36,060 bases of DNA from JAHISC01 sp964645815 (GTDB lineage: Bacteria; Patescibacteriota; Patescibacteriia; UBA9934), in NCBI GenBank assembly GCA_964645815.1, contig CAZYCR010000005.1:1-36060 (forward strand), read 5' to 3'. The position numbers and the translations under genes are program-made. Within the stretch, counting starts at the first letter, position 1; every line of letters starts with the position of its first letter. This document shows, piece after piece, positions 8,239 to 15,243 of the stretch. The notes beneath the pieces were generated by a model that was not told the origin of the DNA, searched no databases, and was given only the letters and a program-made list of their open reading frames with translations.

Positions 8239-9261
8239 TTACTTCAATGTTTGATCCTGCCCCTTTATTACTTTGTGCGTTGCTTCTCTAATCTTTTTGA
8301 GCAATTTCGGATTCTCCCGCAAAGCTAGGCGTGAGTTTTCTCGACCAATACCGATTTTTTCTTCTTCAAAGCTATAGGTGTTCCCTTTCTTATCAATGGA
8401 GCCGACTTCTACACCCAGATCCAGTAAATCACCGGCGATAGAAATTCCTTCATTGTACATAATATCAAAGGAACAACGTTGGAATGGAGGAGCCACCTTA
8501 TTTTTAACAATTTTAACGTTAACCCGGTTACCAATGATATTTTCACCCTGTTTAATTTGAGCGGCTCTTCTAACTTCGATTCTGACAGATGAATAGAACT
8601 TCAAAGCATTACCGCCAGGTGTAGTTTCTGGGTTACCAAACATGACGCCAATCTTCATGCGGATTTGATTGATGAAAACAACCGTTGTATTGCTCTTGGA
8701 AACAATACCGGCCAATTTTCTCAAGGCCTGACTCATCAGTCTTGCTTGTAAACCAACGTGCCTGTCACCCATCTCACCTTCAATCTCGGCTTTAGGAGTA
8801 AGCGCAGCAACAGAGTCAATAACAACTACGTCAACAGCGCTTGAGCGAACTAAGGTCTCCACAATCTCCAGTGCCTGTTCTCCGGTGTCAGGCTGTGAAA
8901 TGAAAAGTTCTTCAATATTTACTCCGATCTTTTTTGCGTAATCCGGATCCAGTGCGTGTTCAGCATCAACGAAAGCCGCAACGCCACCTAACTTTTGTGT
9001 TTCAGCTACGATATGTTGAGCTAAGGTTGTTTTACCAGATGATTCAGGTCCATAAATTTCAATAATGCGTCCTTTTGGGACTCCCATCACACCCAAAGCC
9101 ATGTCGAGCGACAAACAGCCGGTCGGAATAGCTTCGACGTGCATCGCCTGTGCTTCGCCCAAACGCATAATTGAACCCTCACCAAATTTTTGCTTAATCT
9201 GAGTTATCGCCTCAGCTGCAGCTTGCAGTTTTGCTTTTTGTTCGTCTTTTGTATTAGCCAT
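8239..9261 (-). CDS. recA: Recombinase RecA
   Basis: RecA binds single-stranded DNA and drives ATP-dependent strand exchange and SOS signalling. The Walker A motif GPESSGKTT is followed by VDAEHALDP, the Walker B strand VVVIDSVAAL, and the L2 region MFGNPETTPGGNALKFYSS. The product is 340 residues, normal for the family. I chose the ATG at 9261 (MANTKDEQ), because an in-frame TTG 18 bases upstream would add a hydrophobic stretch not seen in RecA. The -10 box TATAAT at 9319-9324 and a small hairpin (9280-9295) precede it, and a terminator follows. No Shine-Dalgarno sequence and no LexA box were seen. It follows the rodZ-like gene but appears to have its own promoter. Confidence 0.98.
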   Translation of the reverse strand: MANTKDEQKAKLQAAAEAITQIKQKFGEGSIMRLGEAQAMHVEAIPTGCLSLDMALGVMGVPKGRIIEIYGPESSGKTTLAQHIVAETQKLGGVAAFVDAEHALDPDYAKKIGVNIEELFISQPDTGEQALEIVETLVRSSAVDVVVIDSVAALTPKAEIEGEMGDRHVGLQARLMSQALRKLAGIVSKSNTTVVFINQIRMKIGVMFGNPETTPGGNALKFYSSVRIEVRRAAQIKQGENIIGNRVNVKIVKNKVAPPFQRCSFDIMYNEGISIAGDLLDLGVEVGSIDKKGNTYSFEEEKIGIGRENSRLALRENPKLLKKIREATHKVIKGQDQTLK

Positions 9262-9279
9262 ATTAAAGAAATAAAACAA

Positions 9280-9295
9280 GGACGTTTTTACGTCC
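9280..9295 (-). promoter_or_regulatory. Hairpin in the recA leader
   Basis: A perfect 6-bp inverted repeat, GGACGT/ACGTCC, with a 4-base loop lies 18 bases before the recA ATG. It is within the leader predicted from the TATAAT at 9319-9324. Function is unknown; it could be an operator or an mRNA stem. Confidence 0.4.
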
Positions 9296-9318
9296 CCCTT
9301 ATCCCAACCTCTAATTTA

Positions 9319-9324
9319 ATTATA
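9319..9324 (-). promoter_or_regulatory. -10 box of the recA promoter
   Basis: A perfect TATAAT on the minus strand lies between the RodZ-like gene and recA, about 58 bases before the recA ATG. No convincing -35 box lies at 16-18 bases, so it may depend on an activator or other contacts. Confidence 0.45.
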
Positions 9325-9340
9325 CCCTAATTTCTGAAGA

Positions 9341-10021
9341 TCAAGGAGTAGGCTGTGGATCAAAAACCACTCTCTTAATGACCTCGCGACGTTTCGAATA
9401 ACGTTGTTCAGCCGCGATATTTATTTCATTCAAGCCTTTTTGTAAATCAACCTCGATCGCAAAATGGAGTTCTGAATCAAGTGCCACCTGTTCCCCGTTA
9501 ACATATACAGTGGCCTCTCCATCGACCGCACCTTCAACCATTAACACAGGGTTTTGTGTAATTGTGCTGTCTACTGGAGAAAAAACAATAATTTCCGGAG
9601 GCTCGATAATTGATTTAATTTGCCAGCTTAAATAACCAATAATCGCCAGAGCCACCAAACCGACTGAAATGGAAGTTAAAACTCTGGTCCAGACCAAAAA
9701 TCTACCTTGACCTACTCGCTGTCTTGGAGTCTGCATCGGTTGAACTAGATCACATTTACCACACTCTTCCAAATAAAGTTCAATAAAATATTGTTCATCA
9801 GCATTTAAGACCCGGGCGTAGGCTGAAATAAAATTTCTAGTGTAGAGCGGCTCCGGTAGCTGGTCATATTCTCCGCGCTCCAAAGCTTCGAGATAGCGTC
9901 TTTGGATGTGAGTCTTTTTTTCCATCATCTCCATACTTACAGCTTGACCACGACGAAGAGCTCGGAGTTTTTCTCCGAGCGTTGGTGGAACACGATCTAA
10001 TTGTCGTCTGACAAAAACCAT
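9341..10021 (-). CDS. RodZ-like membrane protein with N-terminal HTH domain
   Basis: A 226-residue protein. Residues about 10-80 form an Xre-type helix-turn-helix of the RodZ kind (LGEKLRALRRGQAVSMEMM, then RRYLEALERGEYDQLPEPLY, typical of the HTH_25 family). Residues about 112-138 are one transmembrane helix. The rest is a beta-rich outer domain (PPEIIVFSPVD, then VNGEQVALD) resembling the Ig-like/glucodextranase-type domains often found in such proteins. RodZ links cytoskeletal MreB to the wall machinery; this role is inferred. The start ATG at 10021 is preceded by a perfect AGGAGGTGAT, and the ftsK stop TGA lies inside it, so the two genes are translationally coupled. This is one of only two clear Shine-Dalgarno sequences in the window. 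Confidence 0.8.
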   Translation of the reverse strand: MVFVRRQLDRVPPTLGEKLRALRRGQAVSMEMMEKKTHIQRRYLEALERGEYDQLPEPLYTRNFISAYARVLNADEQYFIELYLEECGKCDLVQPMQTPRQRVGQGRFLVWTRVLTSISVGLVALAIIGYLSWQIKSIIEPPEIIVFSPVDSTITQNPVLMVEGAVDGEATVYVNGEQVALDSELHFAIEVDLQKGLNEINIAAEQRYSKRREVIKRVVFDPQPTP

Positions 10022-10029
10022 GGTGTTAA

Positions 10030-12348
10030 TCACCTCCTGTCAAAAATACTCGATCTTGTTTCTCCGTCATCTTCATCCTCGTCTTCATCTTCCTCTTCTT
10101 CGTAATCTTCCTCATCAGCTTCTTCCTCATCGTCCTCCTCAATATCTTCCGGAACATCTTCCAAAACATCTTCTTCATTGTCAAATTCTTCCTCATCGTC
10201 CTCATCATCTTCTTCAATATTTTCTTCTTTTTCTCTTAATTCAGCGGCTATCTCTTGCCCGGCTGGTGGCCACTCATCAATCAAAACCTCGCGTGGTTTA
10301 GCTCCTTGTGCTTCTCCAATCACGCCCATTTCTTCCATAATATCGATAATTCGAGCAGCTCTTGAATAACCAATCTTTAATCTTCGTTGTAAATATGAAG
10401 TGGAGGCTTTACCGGATTCAATCACAGTCTGGATCGCTTCATCCATCATTGGGTCAGAGTCCTCACTTGAAAAAGCAGTGCCGCCGAGTCTGGTATCTTC
10501 AGTGACTTGATAGTTATAATCAGGTTCACCTTCCTTCTTTAAGAAACCAACAACACGCTCGATTTCTTTATCGGAAACATAAGCACCTTGAAGACGTTTT
10601 GGCTTTGAAAGTGCTGGAGTAGTCAGGAGCATGTCGCCGCGTCCCAACAATTTCTCCGCACCGGAAATATCGAGAATAGTTTTTGAATCAACTTGCGAAG
10701 CAACGGCAAAGGCTAAACGAGTTGGAATATTTGCTTTGATTGTACCAGTGATGACGTCAACAGAAGGACGCTGGGTTGCTAAAACCAAATGGATTCCAGC
10801 AGCACGTGCCATCTGAGCAATACGCACAATCACAGCCTCGACGTCACGCTTGTTTTGACTCATTAAATCAGCTAACTCATCAATTATAATAATAATCTTT
10901 GGCATTCTTTCCTGGCTTTTTGCATTATAGGCATCAATATCTCGTGCTCCGTGCTTTGCTAAGTGATCAAGACGACGTTCCATCTCTCTCACAGCCCATT
11001 TCATGGCATTAATCGCCTCATCAACTTTTGTAATTGGGGGAACTAACAGGTGTGGAATACCAGAATACACTCCCAATTCAACCCGCTTTGGGTCGACCAT
11101 GATGAGTTTTAGGTCATCCGGACCATTTTGATAAAGTAAAGAAATGATGATGTCATTTAAACAAACTGATTTTCCGGATCCAGTGGCACCAGCAACTAAC
11201 ATGTGGGGTGCTTTATCAACTAAAACTGATTCAACCAAACCGCCAACATCTTTACCCAAAGGAGCGGCGAAATGATTGCCTATTTTTTTGAACTCTTTTG
11301 AGACCAAGAGCTCACGCAGACAAACCATACCAACTTTTTGATTTGGCACCTCAATTCCGACTAAAGATTTTCCAGGAATCGGAGCTTCGATACGAATTGG
11401 GTGAGCAGCTAAAGCCAAGGCCAAGTCATTTTGTAAAGCAACAATGCGTGAAAGCTTGATGCCTTGAGCTGGCCGCAGAGCATATTGAGTTACAGATGGG
11501 CCAACTCTAACGTCAACCACATCAACCTGAATGCCAAAGTTATCAAAGGTACGCTGAATTATTTCAGCGTTCCTCTCCAAGTCTCCAGCCGAGGCATCCG
11601 AGCTTTTATCATCCAATAAATCTATTGGAATTTCCATCTGTCGACGACGTCGACTGGTCATGACCGACTCTGGTTCAGTGCCAGCAGGTACTGGCCGAGT
11701 ATGGTCGTCTTCTTCCTCACCTTCGTCCTCATCGTATTCTTCTTCATCATCAAATTCTTCATCTTCTTCCTCTCCATCCTCGCTACTAAATTGACGGCGA
11801 TGCAAAATTCCTCCCAAATTGGAAAGGTGATTGTGAGCCGTAAAAAGCGAACTGAAAGATAAATTGAATGAAAGCAAAATACCAGAGAGCATTCCGGCCA
11901 AAGCCAGAACAAAAGCACCCCAAAAACCAAGCCAGTTGGCCAACAATTGCGAAATTAGCAATCCCAAATAACCACCTGCTCGGCTAATTTCTACGGCAAG
12001 AGGTAATTCACCTTTAACAATGATTAAGTTAAGAATTCCATTGAATGATAAGAAAAATAGGATAAAACCAACCACATTAACCGTGGAAATAAAACGTCGA
12101 TCCGGAAATAGAACACTCCAGCTGAAAACCAGAAGGAGAACTGCAAACAGCCACCTGTCCCAACCGAACACAGAAGAGAGAATCTGATCAATCGATTCGC
12201 CAATTGTGCCGGCTAAACCAAAGTTAGCCAAAAGAAAAATGGCGGCTAAAGCTCCCAAAAATACAGCCAGCAAGCTTTGCTTGACGCCATCGGAGAGATT
12301 TAATCCGCCGGAATTTGAGGAACCTCGTTTCTTTCTTCGTCGTGCCAT
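10030..12348 (-). CDS. ftsK: DNA translocase FtsK/SpoIIIE
   Basis: A septal DNA pump that clears and orients chromosome termini at division. The 772-residue protein has four predicted transmembrane helices in roughly residues 25-185, then an acidic linker. The FtsK alpha/beta motor follows, with Walker A VAGATGSGKSVCLND and Walker B KIIIIIDELADLM. A C-terminal winged-helix gamma domain (around YLQRRLKIGYSRAARIIDIM) reads polar DNA motifs. Beyond gamma there is an extra tail of about 65 residues that is almost entirely Asp/Glu, which FtsK proteins usually lack. I chose the ATG at 12348 (MARRRKKRG); an in-frame GTG three codons earlier is possible. It lies 21 bases after efp and overlaps the ribosome-binding site of the RodZ-like gene. 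Confidence 0.96.
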   Translation of the reverse strand: MARRRKKRGSSNSGGLNLSDGVKQSLLAVFLGALAAIFLLANFGLAGTIGESIDQILSSVFGWDRWLFAVLLLVFSWSVLFPDRRFISTVNVVGFILFFLSFNGILNLIIVKGELPLAVEISRAGGYLGLLISQLLANWLGFWGAFVLALAGMLSGILLSFNLSFSSLFTAHNHLSNLGGILHRRQFSSEDGEEEDEEFDDEEEYDEDEGEEEDDHTRPVPAGTEPESVMTSRRRRQMEIPIDLLDDKSSDASAGDLERNAEIIQRTFDNFGIQVDVVDVRVGPSVTQYALRPAQGIKLSRIVALQNDLALALAAHPIRIEAPIPGKSLVGIEVPNQKVGMVCLRELLVSKEFKKIGNHFAAPLGKDVGGLVESVLVDKAPHMLVAGATGSGKSVCLNDIIISLLYQNGPDDLKLIMVDPKRVELGVYSGIPHLLVPPITKVDEAINAMKWAVREMERRLDHLAKHGARDIDAYNAKSQERMPKIIIIIDELADLMSQNKRDVEAVIVRIAQMARAAGIHLVLATQRPSVDVITGTIKANIPTRLAFAVASQVDSKTILDISGAEKLLGRGDMLLTTPALSKPKRLQGAYVSDKEIERVVGFLKKEGEPDYNYQVTEDTRLGGTAFSSEDSDPMMDEAIQTVIESGKASTSYLQRRLKIGYSRAARIIDIMEEMGVIGEAQGAKPREVLIDEWPPAGQEIAAELREKEENIEEDDEDDEEEFDNEEDVLEDVPEDIEEDDEEEADEEDYEEEEDEDEDEDDGETRSSIFDRR

Positions 12349-12369
12349 AGTAGGCACATTGTACCAAAT

Positions 12370-12933
12370 TTAGTTGACCCTTTCCACGTACTCACCAGTC
12401 TCGGTGTTAATTCTGACGACATCGCCAACTTTGACAAAGATTGGAACTCTAATTTTCATACCATTATCAGCCACTGCGTCCTTTTGGACATTACCGGAAG
12501 CTGTGTCACCCTTTACTGCTGGCTCGGTTTCTGTGACCGTGTATTCAACCTTCTTTGGCAGCTCAACAGCGATTGGGTTGTCATTATAAACTGAAACAAC
12601 TACTTCCAAACCTTCTTTTAGATATTTGGCATCGTCGCCCACAAAATCGCGATTAACCACGATCTGCTCATAGGTGTGACCGTCCATGAAAGTTAGAGTG
12701 TCATTGTCACCAAAAATGTATTGCATTTTTTTGTGCAAGACTTCAACGAATTCAAGTGACTCAGCTGATTTGAAGTTGTTATCGTTAACTTTACCGGTTG
12801 AAAGCGATTTCATCTTGGTGCGGACAAAAGAACTCCCTTTACCAGGAGAAACGCGCTGAAATTCAGTGACTACCCAAAGTTCACCGTTAATTTTGATCAC
12901 TGTTCCTTTTTTAATATCGTTTGGCGATGACAT
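12370..12933 (-). CDS. efp: Translation elongation factor P
   Basis: EF-P rescues ribosomes stalled at polyproline. The product is 187 residues with the KOW-like N-terminal domain and OB folds. The tip loop reads SPGKGSSF, placing a lysine (K32) where E. coli EF-P carries the beta-lysylated K34. The C-terminus carries the usual VPIFVKVGDVVRINTETGEYVERV signature. I chose the ATG at 12933 (MSSPNDIKKG), because the longer frame would overlap the end of epmA and lacks homology. It starts 10 bases after the epmA stop, so ligase and substrate are co-transcribed. There is no clear Shine-Dalgarno sequence. Confidence 0.97.
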   Translation of the reverse strand: MSSPNDIKKGTVIKINGELWVVTEFQRVSPGKGSSFVRTKMKSLSTGKVNDNNFKSAESLEFVEVLHKKMQYIFGDNDTLTFMDGHTYEQIVVNRDFVGDDAKYLKEGLEVVVSVYNDNPIAVELPKKVEYTVTETEPAVKGDTASGNVQKDAVADNGMKIRVPIFVKVGDVVRINTETGEYVERVN

Positions 12934-12943
12934 AATTGTTTTC

Positions 12944-13753
12944 TTAAATTTCTTGATTAAATAATTGAATATCACCAATTTCCCCAATACCATACTTTAA
13001 CATGACTAATCGATCAAGCCCCAAGGCGTTACCGTAAATGGAATGATCGACACGCTCTAGAGCGCTGAGTAACTCTTCATCGATTGGATAGACTTTCTTG
13101 CCTGCCGCCCTTCTTTCTTCAGCCTCTTGTTCAAAACGATGACGTTGCTCTTTTGAATCTGTTAGTTCAACGAAGCCATTGCAAAGTTCAAAGCCGTCGG
13201 CAAAAGCCTCAAAGCGAAGAGCTGATTTTTTGTCTGGCGCGAGTTTAGCAAGTGATGATTGTGAGCTGGGATAATTGGTCACAAAAAATCGCTTCTCATT
13301 AACATGCGGGTCACCGAACTCGTCGACCTTAGCCTCCTCATAGGTCAGCCTGGGCCAGTCGTGATCATCTTCAAGAACTGTTTTTAACAAATCCTCTGTT
13401 TCTTTAATTAAGTCTTCATAACTTCCCGGCCCGTACCACTCGAGCATCATGAACTCTGGAGTATTGTGTGGACCTGATTCATGATTGCGAAAAACCGGAG
13501 TGATCGTATAGATCTTTTCAAAGCCGGCTCCCAAAAGTTTCTTCATTGAATACTCCGGAGAAGTAATTAGACCTTTCTCATGACCATTTACCTCGACTGC
13601 GAGTGGGTCAAGGTTAGGTTCCATGCCCGGTGACTTTACCAAAAGAGGTGTGCGGAAAAATTCAAAACCACGCGACGAAAAAAACGCATGAACTTTGGAC
13701 TCAGTTGAGTCCCACATGCGCTTTCTTCTTTGAATGTCGTCTTTTGAGAGCAC
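12944..13753 (-). CDS. epmA: EF-P--lysine ligase, EpmA/GenX/PoxA family
   Basis: A 269-residue paralogue of the class II lysyl-tRNA synthetase catalytic core without an anticodon-binding domain; this architecture is the hallmark of EpmA, which attaches (beta-)lysine to EF-P. Visible motifs are LITSPEYSMKKLLGAG, motif 2 FRNHESGPHNTPEFMMLEWY, FELCNGFVELTD, and motif 3 GNALGLDRLVML. These line up closely with E. coli EpmA (325 residues), from which it differs mainly by a shorter middle section. The neighbouring efp with a conserved target lysine supports the function. The start is a GTG at 13753, 18 bases after the rpsR stop, with no Shine-Dalgarno sequence. An internal ATG at codon 14 is a less likely start. 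EpmB, the 2,3-aminomutase that supplies beta-lysine, is not in the window. Confidence 0.9.
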   Translation of the reverse strand: MLSKDDIQRRKRMWDSTESKVHAFFSSRGFEFFRTPLLVKSPGMEPNLDPLAVEVNGHEKGLITSPEYSMKKLLGAGFEKIYTITPVFRNHESGPHNTPEFMMLEWYGPGSYEDLIKETEDLLKTVLEDDHDWPRLTYEEAKVDEFGDPHVNEKRFFVTNYPSSQSSLAKLAPDKKSALRFEAFADGFELCNGFVELTDSKEQRHRFEQEAEERRAAGKKVYPIDEELLSALERVDHSIYGNALGLDRLVMLKYGIGEIGDIQLFNQEI

Positions 13754-13771
13754 AAAAAGGGCCGAGGCGGT

Positions 13772-14002
13772 CTATTTAAGAATAAATGGTAATAGACCCA
13801 TGATTCTTGCACGCTTGATTTCTGCAGACATTTTTCTTTGATGGGTTGCACAAAGTCCACTGCGCTTTCTTGGCACAATTTTGCCAAAAGAAGATAGGTA
13901 GCGGCGCAAGAGATTGGTGTTTTTATAGTCCAAAACTAGCTGCTTATTTACGCAGAAGTTACAGTACTTTTCATTTGATTTTAAGGTTTCTTGTTTTGCC
14001 AT
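13772..14002 (-). CDS. rpsR: 30S ribosomal protein S18, zinc-binding type
   Basis: Small-subunit protein S18 of 76 residues, which pairs with S6 in the 30S platform. The core reads NLLRRYLSSFGKIVPRKRSG, typical of S18. C14, C17, C51 and H54 (CNFC ... CATH) form a plausible zinc site, so this is the metal-binding form of S18 rather than the zinc-free form. It is the third gene of rpsF-ssb-rpsR. Between ssb and rpsR lies a long hairpin (14026-14071). There is no Shine-Dalgarno sequence before the ATG. Confidence 0.97.
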   Translation of the reverse strand: MAKQETLKSNEKYCNFCVNKQLVLDYKNTNLLRRYLSSFGKIVPRKRSGLCATHQRKMSAEIKRARIMGLLPFILK

Positions 14003-14025
14003 AAATGTAAGTGATTGAGTGGTGA

Positions 14026-14079
14026 AGTGATTTAGTTATAAAACATGACCGCACTTTATAACTTTATCACTTTATAACT
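14026..14079 (-). repeat. Long hairpin with duplicated arm between ssb and rpsR
   Basis: AGTGAT + AGTTATAAA (14026-14042) pairs with TTTATAACT + ATCACT (14055-14071), a 9-bp and a 6-bp helix separated by a 2x2 internal loop, with a 12-base loop. TTTATAACT is repeated directly at 14071-14079, so the first arm can pair with either copy. It lies in the 86-base gap between ssb and rpsR and has no T-tract, so it is not an ordinary terminator. It may be an mRNA-processing or attenuation element. Confidence 0.6.
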
Positions 14080-14088
14080 ATCTGACTT

Positions 14089-14535
14089 TTAAAATGGAAT
14101 ATCTTCGATCTTAATTTCATCATCCGGATTTGCAGCCGGCTCTTCGACAACTGTTGGTTCTTCAGAAGTAAATGATGAAGCTCCAGTAAAGCCACCGGCG
14201 CCGGCACGATCCAAAAGAATCATGTTATCCGCGATAATTTCTGTTCGATAACGACGCACTCCGTCTTGGCCTTCCCAATCTCTGGTTTGCAATCTACCTT
14301 CAACAAAAGTCTTACGACCTTTTTTCAAATACTGAGCGCAAATTTCTGCCAACTTACCCCAAGCAACAACATTGTGATACTCAGTTGCTTCTTGCTTAGC
14401 GCCGGTTGCATCCTTCCAGCTTCGATTCGTTGCTACTCCAAAGGAACAAACTGATTGCCCACTGGTTGTTTGACGCAATTCTGGATCACGAGTGAGGTTA
14501 CCGATGATCTGTGCGCGATTAAGTGATGATGCCAT
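14089..14535 (-). CDS. ssb: Single-stranded DNA-binding protein
   Basis: SSB coats single-stranded DNA in replication and repair. The 148-residue protein has the OB-fold sequence LNRAQIIGNLTRDPELR and KGRKTFVEGRLQTRDWE. A flexible acidic linker leads to the C-terminal tip EIKIEDIPF, the conserved acidic peptide that recruits partner proteins. It lies between rpsF and rpsR, the common bacterial order. A TATAAT box 8 bases before the ATG suggests an extra leaderless transcript in addition to read-through from rpsF. Confidence 0.97.
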   Translation of the reverse strand: MASSLNRAQIIGNLTRDPELRQTTSGQSVCSFGVATNRSWKDATGAKQEATEYHNVVAWGKLAEICAQYLKKGRKTFVEGRLQTRDWEGQDGVRRYRTEIIADNMILLDRAGAGGFTGASSFTSEEPTVVEEPAANPDDEIKIEDIPF

Positions 14536-14543
14536 AGTGAAAA

Positions 14544-14573
14544 ATTATACGTTTTGAGTGATATCGCTGTCCA
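14544..14573 (-). promoter_or_regulatory. Internal promoter giving leaderless ssb mRNA
   Basis: On the minus strand, TGGACA (14573-14568) and a perfect TATAAT (14549-14544) are separated by 18 bases and overlap the end of rpsF. Only 8 bases separate the -10 box from the ssb ATG at 14535, so transcription would begin at about the start codon. Confidence 0.5.
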
Positions 14574-15030
14574 AAATTTCGTCGAGTTTTTTGTCGAGCT
14601 CTGAAACCGACATTTTTTCTTCCTGAGCCTCAACAATTGGTTCTTGTTTTGGCGCTGGTTTTTCGCTCTGCTTACCCGCACGCTTTCCTTCTGGTGAAAG
14701 AGGAGCTTGGTAAGAAGTGATCTCAACTTTACCAACTGGAATTCCCGCTTCACGCTTTACAAACATGTGACGCAAGATTTCATCGGTGTGTTTAAGATCA
14801 GTATCAAGCTTAGTTAAAACTGAACCATCTTCTATTGAAAGATAATTCAAAATGAACGTACCGTGACGTACTTTCTTAATTGGATACGCTAACTTAATTT
14901 TTCCGAGATTTTCTGTTCTCTCGATTTTAGCTCCAGCCTTTTCTAAAAGATCGGAGACTTTTTTTGTCGCGCTATCGATTTCTGTATCCGAGAATTTCGA
15001 TGGGACAATATAAAGAAGTTCGTAAATCAT
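14545..15030 (-). CDS. rpsF: 30S ribosomal protein S6
   Basis: Ribosomal protein S6, which binds S18 on the 30S platform. Residues 1 to about 95 are the normal S6 ferredoxin-like fold (YELLYIVPSKFSDTEID, then GKIKLAYPIKKVRHGTFILN). The remaining 65 residues are an extension: a Lys/Pro/Gln-rich linker ending in a predicted helix, MSVSELDKKLDEILDSDI. S6 is usually 95-135 residues long, so the protein is longer than average. It leads the rpsF-ssb-rpsR operon. A promoter (15188-15216) and a nested hairpin leader precede it. There is no Shine-Dalgarno sequence; a small GCCTGT/ACGGGC hairpin lies 9 bases before the ATG. Confidence 0.96.
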   Translation of the reverse strand: MIYELLYIVPSKFSDTEIDSATKKVSDLLEKAGAKIERTENLGKIKLAYPIKKVRHGTFILNYLSIEDGSVLTKLDTDLKHTDEILRHMFVKREAGIPVGKVEITSYQAPLSPEGKRAGKQSEKPAPKQEPIVEAQEEKMSVSELDKKLDEILDSDITQNV

Positions 15031-15038
15031 AGATGATT

Positions 15039-15157
15039 GGCCCGTTTTGACAGGCAGGATTCGTTACCGATGTACTGATGATACGGATATACGGATCGAC
15101 TAACTTGTTAGTTATTCCGTATATCAGTAATTTCCGTAAACCTGTAACGACTATCCT
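15039..15157 (-). ncRNA. Nested hairpin leader of rpsF (possible S6:S18 autoregulatory RNA)
   Basis: A large stem-loop lies between the promoter and the rpsF ATG. The outer arms GTAACGA-CT-ATCCT (15144-15157) and AGGATTCGTTAC (15056-15067) pair over 12 bases with a 2-base bulge. Inside, TACTGAT (15073-15079) pairs with ATCAGTA (15123-15129), ATACGGA (15081-15087 or 15089-15095) with TCCGTAT (15116-15122), and ACTAAC with GTTAGT (15099-15112). The ATACGGA unit is doubled, so two registers are possible. S6:S18 feedback on rpsF leaders is known in many bacteria through a CCG-containing bulge. CCG/CGG triplets occur here, but whether they form that motif is not established. Confidence 0.55.
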
Positions 15158-15187
15158 ACGGACAATTTATTATGAATAAGTGCTCGA

Positions 15188-15216
15188 ATCTTAGCCTAAA
15201 GACCAATTTTAGTCAA
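15188..15216 (-). promoter_or_regulatory. rpsF operon promoter
   Basis: On the minus strand, TTGACT (15216-15211) and TAAGAT (15193-15188) are separated by 17 bases. They lie 28 bases beyond the end of the HD gene and give a leader of about 150 bases. Confidence 0.7.
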
Positions 15217-15243
15217 GATTCACCATTACTTTATCCTGAATGA

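Noticed and set aside
10020..10301. 93-codon plus-strand ORF rich in Leu/His/Pro
   Set aside because: It is the antisense image of the Glu/Asp-rich tail of FtsK; low-complexity tails often open all frames.
12934..12993. 20-codon N-terminal extension of EF-P
   Set aside because: The extension overlaps the end of epmA and is absent from the EF-P family; the ATG at 12933 gives the normal length.
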